A stretch of DNA of 64,000 bases from Tenacibaculum sp. 1_MG-2023. GTDB taxonomy: Bacteria > Bacteroidota > Bacteroidia > Flavobacteriales > Flavobacteriaceae. The notes under the pieces were generated by a model. The model did no database searches. It worked only from the letters and a program-made list of their open reading frames with translations, and was not told where the DNA came from. Made by a program: the position numbers and the translations under genes. Location of the stretch: positions 62,001-126,000 of the forward strand of contig NZ_JAUORH010000002.1 in assembly GCF_030547425.1 (NCBI RefSeq). Reading direction: 5' to 3'. Below are positions 16,658-24,692 of this stretch, piece by piece (position 1 is the stretch's first letter; each line of letters starts with the position of its first letter).

Positions 16658-17524
16658 ATGGATACAAAAGAGTTACTAAAAAAAGTTCGAAAAATAGAAA
16701 TAAAGACACGTAAGTTGTCTAATCATATTTTTGGAGGAGAGTATCATTCAACCTTTAAAGGTAGAGGTATGACTTTTTCTGAAGTTCGTCAATATCAATT
16801 CGGAGACGACATTAGGGCAATTGACTGGAATGTTACTGCTCGTTATAACGAACCTTATGTGAAAGTTTTTGAAGAAGAACGTGAACTTACCTTGATGTTG
16901 GTGGTCGATATTTCTGGTTCTGAATTTTTTGGTACTTCTGAACAATTTAAAAAAGATACCGTTACAGAAATTGCAGCTACACTAGCGTTTTCTGCTATTC
17001 AAAACAACGATAAAGTTGGTTTAATTTTATTTTCAGATCAAGTTGAACTGTACATTCCTCCTAAAAAAGGAAAAAGTCATGTGTTAAGAATTATTCGTGA
17101 ACTTATTGAGTTTCAACCAAAAAGTAGACAAACCAATATTAGTGAAGCTCTCAAGTTTTTATCAAACATTATGAAAAAGAAAGCTATTGTTTTTATGCTT
17201 TCTGATTTTATGGATGATGATTACGAACGTACATTAAAAATTGTTGGTAATAAACATGACGTAACTGGCATACGTGTATACGATAAACGCGACGAAGAAA
17301 TTCCAAACCTAGGGATGGTTTCTATGATGGATGCCGAAACTGGAAAAACACAACTAGTTAACACTAGTTCTAAATCAGTTAGAACTCATTATAAAGCAAA
17401 TGCTTTACGTTTGTCTGATTATTTTGAAACCACTTTTACAAAAAGTGGTGCAGGAACAATTAGCACTAGAGTTGATGAGAGTTATGTACGAAAACTGTTA
17501 GGTTATTTTAAACGAAAAGGATAA
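16658..17524 (+). CDS. DUF58 / VWA-like domain protein
   Basis: 288-residue cytoplasmic protein of the DUF58 family, the usual companion of MoxR. The family hallmark DIRAIDWNVTARYNEPYVKVFEEERE lies near residues 50-75 and is followed by a VWA-like fold with VVDISGSEFFGT, a MIDAS-type D-x-S-x-S-like start. No membrane segment is seen, unlike the longer transmembrane DUF58 proteins. It probably serves as the soluble substrate adaptor for the ATPase. It sits 76 bases after moxR and 9 bases before the next gene. Confidence 0.92.
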   Translation: MDTKELLKKVRKIEIKTRKLSNHIFGGEYHSTFKGRGMTFSEVRQYQFGDDIRAIDWNVTARYNEPYVKVFEEERELTLMLVVDISGSEFFGTSEQFKKDTVTEIAATLAFSAIQNNDKVGLILFSDQVELYIPPKKGKSHVLRIIRELIEFQPKSRQTNISEALKFLSNIMKKKAIVFMLSDFMDDDYERTLKIVGNKHDVTGIRVYDKRDEEIPNLGMVSMMDAETGKTQLVNTSSKSVRTHYKANALRLSDYFETTFTKSGAGTISTRVDESYVRKLLGYFKRKG

Positions 17525-17533
17525 GAACAAACA

Positions 17534-18451
17534 ATGAAACACAAACTACTTTACATATGCTTGTTTTTAACTTCTTTTGCCTTTGCACAACAACCTCAGG
17601 TAAAAGTAGAAATTGATACAACAAACATCAGAATTGGTGAACAATTTCAATATAAAATATCTGTTGACGAAACCGAAAACGTTATCATTCCTAAGTTAGA
17701 AAACTTAAAAGGATTGGAGGTTATTGATACATTAAAAATTGACACCATTGAAAACAAGCTAATCCAAAAATATATTTTAACAGGTTTTGATAGCGGTGCT
17801 TTTTACATTCCTCAGCAACAAATATTTATTAGAAACCAAGCTTATCTAACCGATAGTTTATTAGTTAACGTAGCTACGGTTCCTATCGACACTACTAAAG
17901 TTAAAAAATTTCCAATTAAAGGAATTAAAGGAGAACCGTATCAACTTGATGATTTCAAACAATATATTTGGTGGATTATAATAGCTTTAATTGTTATTTT
18001 GACACTACTCTATTTCTTTGTTTTCAAAAAGAAAAAAGAACAAGAAGAAAAGGTTATTATTCCTTTATTACCTCCTTATGAAGAGGCCATCCAAAAGCTA
18101 GAGCAGTTAGACAAAAAATTATTATGGCAAAATAATCAGGTTAAAAAGTATTATAGTGAATTAACAGACATCATAAGAGGTTATATTGAACGAGAGTTAC
18201 ATGTTCCTGCCTTAGAAAGTACTACTGATGAATTAATTGATGTATTAAAAGATTTCAACGACACAAAGTCAATAGAAGCTCCTAAGGAAATTATTGATAA
18301 ACTAAAAGGACTTTTACAAGAGTCTGATTTAGTTAAGTTTGCAAAATCGAAACCTTTGTCTCATGAAATAGAGGAAGATCGAAAAGATGCAAAGCTTATA
18401 ATAGACAATCTAAAACCTAAAAAACAAGAAGAAGATGATGAAGTGGAATAA
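17534..18451 (+). CDS. BatD-like / DUF4381-type single-span membrane protein
   Basis: 305 residues. A signal peptide (MKHKLLYICLFLTSFAFAQQ) is followed by a periplasmic beta-rich domain (residues 20-135) that resembles the Ig-like repeats of BatD. One transmembrane helix spans about 145-165 (IWWIIIALIVILTLLYFFVF). A cytoplasmic helical domain (180-300) with VKKYYSELTDIIRGYIEREL resembles the C-terminus of BatD and DUF4381 proteins. Its 3' end overlaps the batA start by 17 bases, indicating tight coupling. It likely scaffolds the MoxR/VWA proteins at the inner membrane. The family name is inferred from position and pattern. Confidence 0.75.
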   Translation: MKHKLLYICLFLTSFAFAQQPQVKVEIDTTNIRIGEQFQYKISVDETENVIIPKLENLKGLEVIDTLKIDTIENKLIQKYILTGFDSGAFYIPQQQIFIRNQAYLTDSLLVNVATVPIDTTKVKKFPIKGIKGEPYQLDDFKQYIWWIIIALIVILTLLYFFVFKKKKEQEEKVIIPLLPPYEEAIQKLEQLDKKLLWQNNQVKKYYSELTDIIRGYIERELHVPALESTTDELIDVLKDFNDTKSIEAPKEIIDKLKGLLQESDLVKFAKSKPLSHEIEEDRKDAKLIIDNLKPKKQEEDDEVE

Positions 18452-19445
18452 TTTCGAGTTTCATAGTCCTGAGTTTTCATGGTTGCTAGTATTAATTCCT
18501 TTATTAGCTTTTTGGAGTTTTCATACCCGAAAAAAAGATAGTGCTCAGCTTAGAATGCCAAGTACTAAAGGTTTTAAAGCACAGGGTTCAATTTTGCCTA
18601 AACTAAAACCCATACTGCCGCTCTTAAGACTACTGGCATTAACCTGCTTAATAGTTGCTTTGGCACGCCCTAGAAATGTAGCTGTTAGTAAAAAAACTAA
18701 GACGAATCGAGGAATTGATATTGTAATGGCTGTTGATGTTTCGGCCAGTATGTTGGCAAAAGACCTTAAACCAAACCGTCTGGAAGCTTTAAAAAGAGTT
18801 GCAACTGACTTTATAAACCGACGTCCAAATGATCGTATTGGTATTGTAGTTTATGCAGGAGAAAGTTTTACACAAACTCCGATAACCAGTGATAAATCTA
18901 TCGTAAAAAGAACCATTTCAGAAATTAAATGGGGGCAGCTAGAAGGTGGAACTGCTATTGGTATGGGCTTAGGTTCTGCTGTTAATAGATTAAAAGATAG
19001 CAAAGCCAAAAGTAAAGTTATTATCTTATTGACAGATGGTGTTAATAACGCTGGTTTTGTTGATCCTAAGACTGCTACTGATTTAGCAAAAGGAAACGGA
19101 ATTAAGGTTTATACTATTGGAATTGGAACTAATGGAATGGCTCCTTTCCCTTGGGCTAAAGATCCAAGAACTGGTAAAATTTCTTTTAAAAACCAACCTG
19201 TTGAAATTGATGAGAGCTTACTAAAGCATATTGCCAGCGAAACTAGTGGGAAATATTTTAGAGCAACTAACAACACCAAATTAAAAGAAATTTACGACGA
19301 AATCGATAAGCTAGAAAAAACTAAAATCGAAGAATTTAAATATTATAATTACTCAGAAAAATATCGTTTTTTAGTATTTCTAGCAGGAATATTTTTGCTC
19401 CTAGAATTCACCCTAAAAAACACAGTATTTAAAAGTTTTATATAA
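18435..19445 (+). CDS. batA: VWA-domain membrane protein BatA
   Basis: 336 residues. Two N-terminal membrane spans (about 14-30 and 62-78, LRLLALTCLIVALARP) precede a VWA domain with the MIDAS motif DVSASM near residues 100-105, a TAIGMGLGSA threonine region and LLTDGVNN. A C-terminal helix (YRFLVFLAGIFLLLEFTL) re-enters the membrane. BatA and BatB are paired VWA proteins of the aerotolerance operon and probably form a hetero-complex in the inner membrane. The start is one of two adjacent ATGs (18435 or 18438). The following gap contains a gene relic. Confidence 0.92.
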   Translation: MMKWNNFEFHSPEFSWLLVLIPLLAFWSFHTRKKDSAQLRMPSTKGFKAQGSILPKLKPILPLLRLLALTCLIVALARPRNVAVSKKTKTNRGIDIVMAVDVSASMLAKDLKPNRLEALKRVATDFINRRPNDRIGIVVYAGESFTQTPITSDKSIVKRTISEIKWGQLEGGTAIGMGLGSAVNRLKDSKAKSKVIILLTDGVNNAGFVDPKTATDLAKGNGIKVYTIGIGTNGMAPFPWAKDPRTGKISFKNQPVEIDESLLKHIASETSGKYFRATNNTKLKEIYDEIDKLEKTKIEEFKYYNYSEKYRFLVFLAGIFLLLEFTLKNTVFKSFI

Positions 19446-19481
19446 AATTGTGTAATTGTTAAACTGTTTAAAAGTTAAAAA

Positions 19482-19689
19482 ATGTATATTTTCTCTTTTG
19501 AAAAATTAGAAGTTTGGAAAGAAGCTGTTAAGCTTTCTAAAAAAACATATTCTGTTATAGAAAATTTTCCTGATTCAGAGGAGTTTGGTTTAACAAATCA
19601 ATAAAGAAGACTATTTAAAATTAAGAAATACTATATACAAAATTTCTAACATGTTGAATTCTTTACGAAAATCACAGTTAAACGATTAA
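19482..19689 (+). pseudogene. Relic of a four-helix-bundle (23S rRNA intervening-sequence type) gene
   Basis: From ATG 19482, 40 codons read MYIFSFEKLEVWKEAVKLSK... to EEFGLTNQ and then a TAA at 19602-19604. These match the N-terminus of the TIGR02436-type four-helix-bundle family as I recall it. A different frame from about 19606 reads EDYLKLRNTIYKISNM and LNSLRKSQLND, ending in TAA at 19687-19689; this matches the family C-terminus. About 60 central codons are missing, so an internal deletion has fused the two ends out of frame. It lies between batA and batB, in a spacer that is otherwise absent from this tightly packed operon. Not functional. Confidence 0.75.
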
Positions 19690-19717
19690 ACGCATCAACA
19701 ATTAAACTATCCGAAGG

Positions 19718-20755
19718 ATGTACAAACTAGAAGAACCAATATATTTTTATCTTTTTGCAATTATTCCTGTAATAATTGTGGTTTTCCTATTCGTTTTATG
19801 GTGGAAAAAACGAACTCAAAAAAAGTTTGCTAATCCGTTGCTTTTATCTAAAATAGCACCAAATACATCAACCTTTAAATCGGTACTAAAACTTATTTTC
19901 TTTTTGGTAGGATTATCATTTTTAATTCTATCATTAGTTAACCCTAAAATGGGAACAAAACTAAAAACTGTAAAAAGAGAAGGTGTTGATGTGGTGTTTG
20001 CTTTAGACGTTTCTAAAAGTATGTTAGCAGAAGATATTGCCCCTAATAGATTAGAAAAAGCAAAACAAATAATATCTAAAACTATTGATAAGTTAGGCAG
20101 TGATAGAGTTGGTATTATTATCTATGCAGGTAATGCTTATCCTCTACTTCCTATTACCACAGATCATGCTGCTGCAAAAATGTTTTTGCAAAACGCAAAT
20201 CCTGATATCGTTTCAAGCCAAGGTACTGCCATTAACGAAGCACTAAACTTAGCAAACACTTATTATGATAACGATGAGCAAACTAATCGTTTTTTAATAA
20301 TTATTTCTGATGGTGAAGATCATCAAGAAGAAACTAAACAAGTTGCCCAAAATATCGCCAACGAAGGTGTTAAAGTATACACTGTAGGTGTAGGGACTGA
20401 AAAAGGAGGTCCAATTCCTATTAAATTAAATGGCGCGCTTATTGGTTACAAAAAAGACAGAATGGGAGAAACAGTAATTACCCAAAGAAAACCTGATGTT
20501 TTACAAGGAGTTGCTGATGCCTCTGACGGACAATATTTTGATGGTAATAAAACTGAAAATCCAGTAGAAGCCATTGAAAAAATTATAGGAAACGCACAAA
20601 AAAATGAATTTGAAACAAAACAGTTTTCTGATTATAAAGACCAATTTCAATGGTTTGTAGGTATTGGGCTCCTGCTTTTAATTTTAGATATGTTTTTATT
20701 TGACAAGAAAACCAAATGGTTGAAGAAAGTAGATTTGTTTAACGAAGAATCTTAA
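19718..20755 (+). CDS. batB: VWA-domain membrane protein BatB
   Basis: 345 residues, paralogous to BatA with the same layout: spans at about 9-28 and 53-72, the VWA MIDAS DVSKSM near residues 96-101, GTAINEALNLA, IIISDGEDH, and a C-terminal membrane helix (WFVGIGLLLLILDMFLF). Expected to be an inner-membrane partner of BatA in the aerotolerance complex. It is separated from batA by a decayed gene, so a new ribosome entry is needed here, and is followed by batC after 8 bases. Confidence 0.92.
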   Translation: MYKLEEPIYFYLFAIIPVIIVVFLFVLWWKKRTQKKFANPLLLSKIAPNTSTFKSVLKLIFFLVGLSFLILSLVNPKMGTKLKTVKREGVDVVFALDVSKSMLAEDIAPNRLEKAKQIISKTIDKLGSDRVGIIIYAGNAYPLLPITTDHAAAKMFLQNANPDIVSSQGTAINEALNLANTYYDNDEQTNRFLIIISDGEDHQEETKQVAQNIANEGVKVYTVGVGTEKGGPIPIKLNGALIGYKKDRMGETVITQRKPDVLQGVADASDGQYFDGNKTENPVEAIEKIIGNAQKNEFETKQFSDYKDQFQWFVGIGLLLLILDMFLFDKKTKWLKKVDLFNEES

Positions 20756-20763
20756 TATGTAGT

Positions 20764-21579
20764 ATGAAAAGTTTACAAAATTTAATATTCATTATAGTCC
20801 TTACTGTTTCTGCGGTGGCTAATGCACAACAAGATACACTTAAACTACAACGTGAAGCACGTACTTTATTACGAGAAGGAAACAAACTATACAATAAACA
20901 AAAGTTTAGCGATGCAGCTATTGCTTACCGAAAAGCTTTGGGTAAAAATAGTAAGTATGAAAAAGCAAGCTATAACTTTGGTAATACTTTATACCAAGAA
21001 AAGAAATACAAAGAAGCTGTTGAGCAGTTTAAAGTAACTACTGAGATTTCAAAAGACAAAATAGCTCAGGCTGAAGCTTATCATAACATTGGTAATGCTA
21101 TGATGGAACAAAAGCAATATGAACAAGCTGTTGAAGCCTTTAAAAATTCCTTACGTAGAAATCCGAATGACGATGAAACACGTTATAATTTAGCCGTTGC
21201 CCAAAAAGAAGCTAAAAAACAACAACAAAATCAGAAGGATAAAAATAAAGACAAAAAAAACAAGGATCAGAAAGATCAGCAAAAACAAAACGACAAAGAT
21301 AAAAAGAACGACAAGAATAAAGATCAAAAAGGCGACGATAAGGACAAAAAAGATGATAAGCAAGATCAGAAAAATGACGATCAAAAAAATCAACAAAAAC
21401 CTAATCAAGACCCAAAAGACAAACAAAATCAAAAGCCTAAACCTCAACAGGGCAAAATGACTCCTGAACAAATGAAACAGTTGTTAGAGAGTTTAAATAA
21501 TGAGGAAAACAAAACGCAGAAAAAAATGAATGCGAAAAAATCAAAAGGAAGAAAAGTAAAACAAGAAAAAGACTGGTAA
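20764..21579 (+). CDS. batC: TPR protein BatC with a long charged tail
   Basis: 271 residues. A signal peptide (residues 1-20, ending VANAQQ) is followed by about three TPR units between residues 35 and 145 (NKLYNKQKFSDAAIAYRKAL, AYHNIGNAMMEQKQYEQAVE). From about residue 146 the protein turns into a low-complexity K/D/Q/N tail of some 85 residues, then a KMTPEQMKQLLESLNNEENK helix. BatC is a periplasmic scaffold for the BatA/B complex. The tail makes several long false frames on both strands. Length variation of this tail between strains is likely. Confidence 0.9.
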   Translation: MKSLQNLIFIIVLTVSAVANAQQDTLKLQREARTLLREGNKLYNKQKFSDAAIAYRKALGKNSKYEKASYNFGNTLYQEKKYKEAVEQFKVTTEISKDKIAQAEAYHNIGNAMMEQKQYEQAVEAFKNSLRRNPNDDETRYNLAVAQKEAKKQQQNQKDKNKDKKNKDQKDQQKQNDKDKKNDKNKDQKGDDKDKKDDKQDQKNDDQKNQQKPNQDPKDKQNQKPKPQQGKMTPEQMKQLLESLNNEENKTQKKMNAKKSKGRKVKQEKDW

Positions 21580-21630
21580 TTTTACAGTTTTTAAAATCTT
21601 AATTATTTTTATACATTTTTGAAAATTAAT

Positions 21631-23394
21631 ATGAAGTTGAAAGTATACATATCGTTATTAGTTAGTTTTATAACATTTGCCATTAATGCACAAGACGCCG
21701 CGTTAACGGCTAAAGTTAGTAAAAACAAATTGGGCGTAAATCAACGATTACGTATTGAGTTTTCAATCAATAAACAAGGAGCTGATAATTTTAAAGCTCC
21801 TAATTTCACTAATTTTAAAATAGTTGGTGGCCCTAGTCAATCAGTAAGTCAATCTTGGATTAACGGTAAAGTTTCCTTTAATCAATCATACACTTACATT
21901 TTACAACCTAAAAGAAAAGGAGAATTTAATATTCCCTCTGCGAGTATTGAAATTGATGGAAAAACAATAAAGTCAAACCCTATAAAAGTTATTGTTTTAA
22001 ATGCTGTTGATATTCCTAAAAACCCAAACGACCCTAGTTATATTGCAGAACAAAATATTCACTTAGTTGCTGAAATTTCTAAATCTCAACCTTATGTTGG
22101 TGAAGGAATTTATGTAGAATATCGCTTATACTTTAGCGACAATGTTGGTATTTACGACAATGCAATTACAGAAGCACCACAATACAATGGATTTTGGAAT
22201 CAGGAAATTAAGCGTAACGGAATGGGTGTTAAAACTGGCACCTATAACGGAGAGAATTATCGTTATGCAGTATTACACAAGGCGCTATTAATACCAACCA
22301 CTTCCGGTAAGCTAACAATAGACCCTATGAAGATGGATATAGTCGTGGCAGTACCTACTGGAAGGGCTGATTTTTTTGGAAACGTAATTACGCGTCAAGT
22401 TCGTAAAGAGTTTTCTTCCGCTAAGAAAGTTGTTAACGCTCGGGCTTTACCTCTTCAAAATAAACCGAAGGACTTTACAGGTGCAGTGGGTCAATTTTCT
22501 TTTGATGTTTCTTTAAGTAAAAACACCTTAAAGGCAAATGAATCTTCACAAATTAAGGTTTCTGTAAATGGTAAAGGAAATTTAAAATTATTTGAACTTC
22601 CAAAAATTGAAACTCCTAAAGAACTGGAAGTTTATCAACCAGAAAGAAAAGAAAACGTCCGTATTACAGGAACTGGGTTATCAGGCTCAGTTACCGATAG
22701 CTATACAGTTGTTCCCGAATTCAAAGGAAAATATAGAATTCCAAAAACTAGCTTTTCTTACTTTAACCCGAAAGAAAAAGTGTATCAAACTATTACTACT
22801 GATGATTTATATGTTGATGTTTTAGAAGGAAAAGAAATTCCGACAAATTCAGATGCTAACACAGTAGCTAAACAAGATGTGAAAGTTACGGGTAACGACT
22901 TTAGGTACATCCAAACATCTACTGACTTACACCCCATAAAGACAGACGATTTCTTTAAATCTACCTTATTTTATGTTCTTTTATTACTTCCTATTTTAGC
23001 AATTCCTATTGGAATCTTTATTCAAAAAAAGAAAGAAGAGCGTGATAGTGATATATTAGGAAATAAGCTACGAAAGGCAGACAAACTCGCCAAGAAATAC
23101 TTATCGGAAGCACAAAAGCAATTAGGTAATAAAGAAGCTTTTTATGAAGCTTTAGAAAGAGCCCTACATAATTATTTAAAAGCAAAACTAGGTGTAGAAA
23201 CTTCTGATATAAGTCGTGAAAAGATTACTGATTTATTAGCTAATAAAAACGTTAATAAAGAAACTATTAATAGTTTTATTCAAGTATTTAACAACTGTGA
23301 TTTTGCTAGATATACTCCAATTACCAATGTACAAATGAAAGAGGAGTATGAGAAGGCAAAACAAGTAATAACGCAATTAGACAGACAATTATAA
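21631..23394 (+). CDS. batD: BatD aerotolerance protein
   Basis: 587 residues from ATG 21631 (MKLKVYISLLVSFITFAINA, signal peptide); a TTG twelve bases upstream is less likely. A long periplasmic region of Ig-like beta repeats (LTAKVSKNKLGVNQRLRIEF, then FSFDVSLSKNTLKANESSQI near residue 295) runs to about residue 450. One transmembrane helix (FYVLLLLPILAIPIGIFI) lies near 452-470. A cytoplasmic helical domain ends the protein. It is the largest Bat component and probably bridges BatA/B in the membrane to periplasmic partners. The stop overlaps the batE ATG by one base. Confidence 0.92.
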   Translation: MKLKVYISLLVSFITFAINAQDAALTAKVSKNKLGVNQRLRIEFSINKQGADNFKAPNFTNFKIVGGPSQSVSQSWINGKVSFNQSYTYILQPKRKGEFNIPSASIEIDGKTIKSNPIKVIVLNAVDIPKNPNDPSYIAEQNIHLVAEISKSQPYVGEGIYVEYRLYFSDNVGIYDNAITEAPQYNGFWNQEIKRNGMGVKTGTYNGENYRYAVLHKALLIPTTSGKLTIDPMKMDIVVAVPTGRADFFGNVITRQVRKEFSSAKKVVNARALPLQNKPKDFTGAVGQFSFDVSLSKNTLKANESSQIKVSVNGKGNLKLFELPKIETPKELEVYQPERKENVRITGTGLSGSVTDSYTVVPEFKGKYRIPKTSFSYFNPKEKVYQTITTDDLYVDVLEGKEIPTNSDANTVAKQDVKVTGNDFRYIQTSTDLHPIKTDDFFKSTLFYVLLLLPILAIPIGIFIQKKKEERDSDILGNKLRKADKLAKKYLSEAQKQLGNKEAFYEALERALHNYLKAKLGVETSDISREKITDLLANKNVNKETINSFIQVFNNCDFARYTPITNVQMKEEYEKAKQVITQLDRQL

Positions 23395-24146
23395 TGAGAA
23401 AGTTAGTTATATATTTATTCTTATTGGTGTCAATTAGTACGTTAGCACAAAATGCCAATGATTTATTTACAAACTCGAATTCTTTATATAAAGAAGGGAA
23501 GTACGAAGAAGCAATTAAACTATATGAGCAAATAGAAGATGAAAATTTAGTATCATCAGAAGTGTATTATAACTTGGCTAACTGTTACTATAAGCTTAAT
23601 AAAATAGCGCCTACTATTTATAATTATGAAAAAGCATTACAATTAAACCCTTTAAATGAAGACGCTAAAAATAACTTAATTATAGCAAAGCGTTTAACTC
23701 TTGATAGAATTGAAGCATTACCCAAATCAGTTTTTCAAAGGTTTAATGAAAACTATTTACAAAAGTTTACTTATAACACTTGGGCAATAATTACCATTGT
23801 GCTTTCTTTTGTTGCTTCTATTTTATTTTTGCTGTTTTATTTTGCCTATACTCCAAACAAAAAAAGAACTTATTTTACAACTAGTATTATTTCTTTTTTG
23901 CTTTTAATAATCTCTTTAACTATTACATACACACAATACAATCAAGCTAACAACACTATTGAAGCTATTATTTTTACTCAAGAAGTTTCAATTAGCAATG
24001 AACCTACTGATAATTCAAATGAAGTTTTCACATTGCACGAAGGAACCAAAGTTAATGTCTTAGATTCTGTAGATAATTGGAAAAAAATAAAGCTCGCTGA
24101 TGGAAAAGTTGGATGGATAAAAGCGAAAAATTTAAAAGAACTATAA
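23394..24146 (+). CDS. batE: BatE: TPR and SH3-type membrane protein
   Basis: 250 residues. A signal peptide (1-18) is followed by two TPR units (ANDLFTNSNSLYKEGKYEEA and VYYNLANCYYKLNKIAPTI), two membrane spans (about 130-150 and 160-178), and a C-terminal bacterial SH3 domain (residues 190-250) ending KLADGKVGWIKAKNLKEL. Final gene of the operon, overlapping the batD stop by one base. SH3 domains of this type often bind peptidoglycan. No convincing hairpin terminator follows before the next promoter. Confidence 0.88.
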   Translation: MRKLVIYLFLLVSISTLAQNANDLFTNSNSLYKEGKYEEAIKLYEQIEDENLVSSEVYYNLANCYYKLNKIAPTIYNYEKALQLNPLNEDAKNNLIIAKRLTLDRIEALPKSVFQRFNENYLQKFTYNTWAIITIVLSFVASILFLLFYFAYTPNKKRTYFTTSIISFLLLIISLTITYTQYNQANNTIEAIIFTQEVSISNEPTDNSNEVFTLHEGTKVNVLDSVDNWKKIKLADGKVGWIKAKNLKEL

Positions 24147-24169
24147 CATTTTAGATGTAAAAAATTAAT

Positions 24170-24177
24170 TACTTTTG
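24170..24177 (+). promoter_or_regulatory. Putative -7 box before the small membrane-anchored gene
   Basis: TACTTTTG, a TAnnTTTG match, ends 25 bases before the TTG start at 24203 and separates the carbon-uptake group from the bat operon. Confidence 0.45.
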
Positions 24178-24202
24178 CCTCTAACTAAATAGAAAAGTTA
24201 TT

Positions 24203-24502
24203 TTGAAATCTAAAATCGCTATCTTTTTTATCGTTTTGTTCGCAGGCATTATTGTTACGCCTTCGATAATTACGTTGGTAGATAAGAACCAAGATATCAC
24301 TATTTTTTTAAGTTTAAGTGAAGAAGAAGAAAACACTAAACATGTTAAGGTCGCTGAGTTAAAAGCTCACCCTAATGAAGATTACACTTCTTTTTTATAT
24401 AAAAAAATTCAAAAAAAGAAAAACGTACGTTTTCAATCTAAAAACTACGTGTCACAATATCCTAAAATTCTCACTCCACCTCCTGAATTTTTTACTGCTT
24501 AA
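24203..24502 (+). CDS. Small membrane-anchored protein of unknown function
   Basis: 99 residues from a TTG at 24203; no ATG precedes the hydrophobic N-terminus. A signal/anchor helix (KIAIFFIVLFAGIIVTPSII) is followed by a polar region with an acidic EEEEN patch and basic IQKKKN. Near the end it reads KILTPPPEFFTA. I recall similar short proteins in Flavobacteriaceae but no function. It is 190 bases upstream of the SulP transporter gene; that gap holds no gene and only a weak imperfect repeat. Co-function with SulP is only a guess. Confidence 0.65.
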   Translation: MKSKIAIFFIVLFAGIIVTPSIITLVDKNQDITIFLSLSEEEENTKHVKVAELKAHPNEDYTSFLYKKIQKKKNVRFQSKNYVSQYPKILTPPPEFFTA

Positions 24503-24692
24503 TTTTTTTTACTAACTGTTTCATGGAAAACAAAAACCCTTGCGATAGATATTTAGTAAACAAAAACAATATTTTTTGATCTGAGCTTTTCACAAAACTG
24601 CTCTAAATCAATCAATCTAATAAGTAAAATTATTTACATTTTAAAAACACACTCTAAATTTTTATTTGGAGTATAAAATATACGCATATATT

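Noticed and set aside
21230-21450. CRISPR array or tandem repeat array
   Set aside because: The periodicity is codon-level low complexity in batC; there are no regular repeats with unique spacers anywhere in the window.
21190-21471. Long frames on both strands inside batC
   Set aside because: They come from the low-complexity K/D/Q/N codon tract; their products are repetitive and the batC frame explains the region.
15592-24146. moxR-VWA-TPR gene set as a possible new defence system
   Set aside because: Gene order and domains match the known Bacteroides aerotolerance (bat) operon; no nuclease or phage-sensing gene is present.
24503-24692. Riboswitch or small gene before the SulP transporter
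   Set aside because: Only a weak imperfect CTCTAAA/TTTGGAG repeat is visible; no known aptamer pattern or credible frame.
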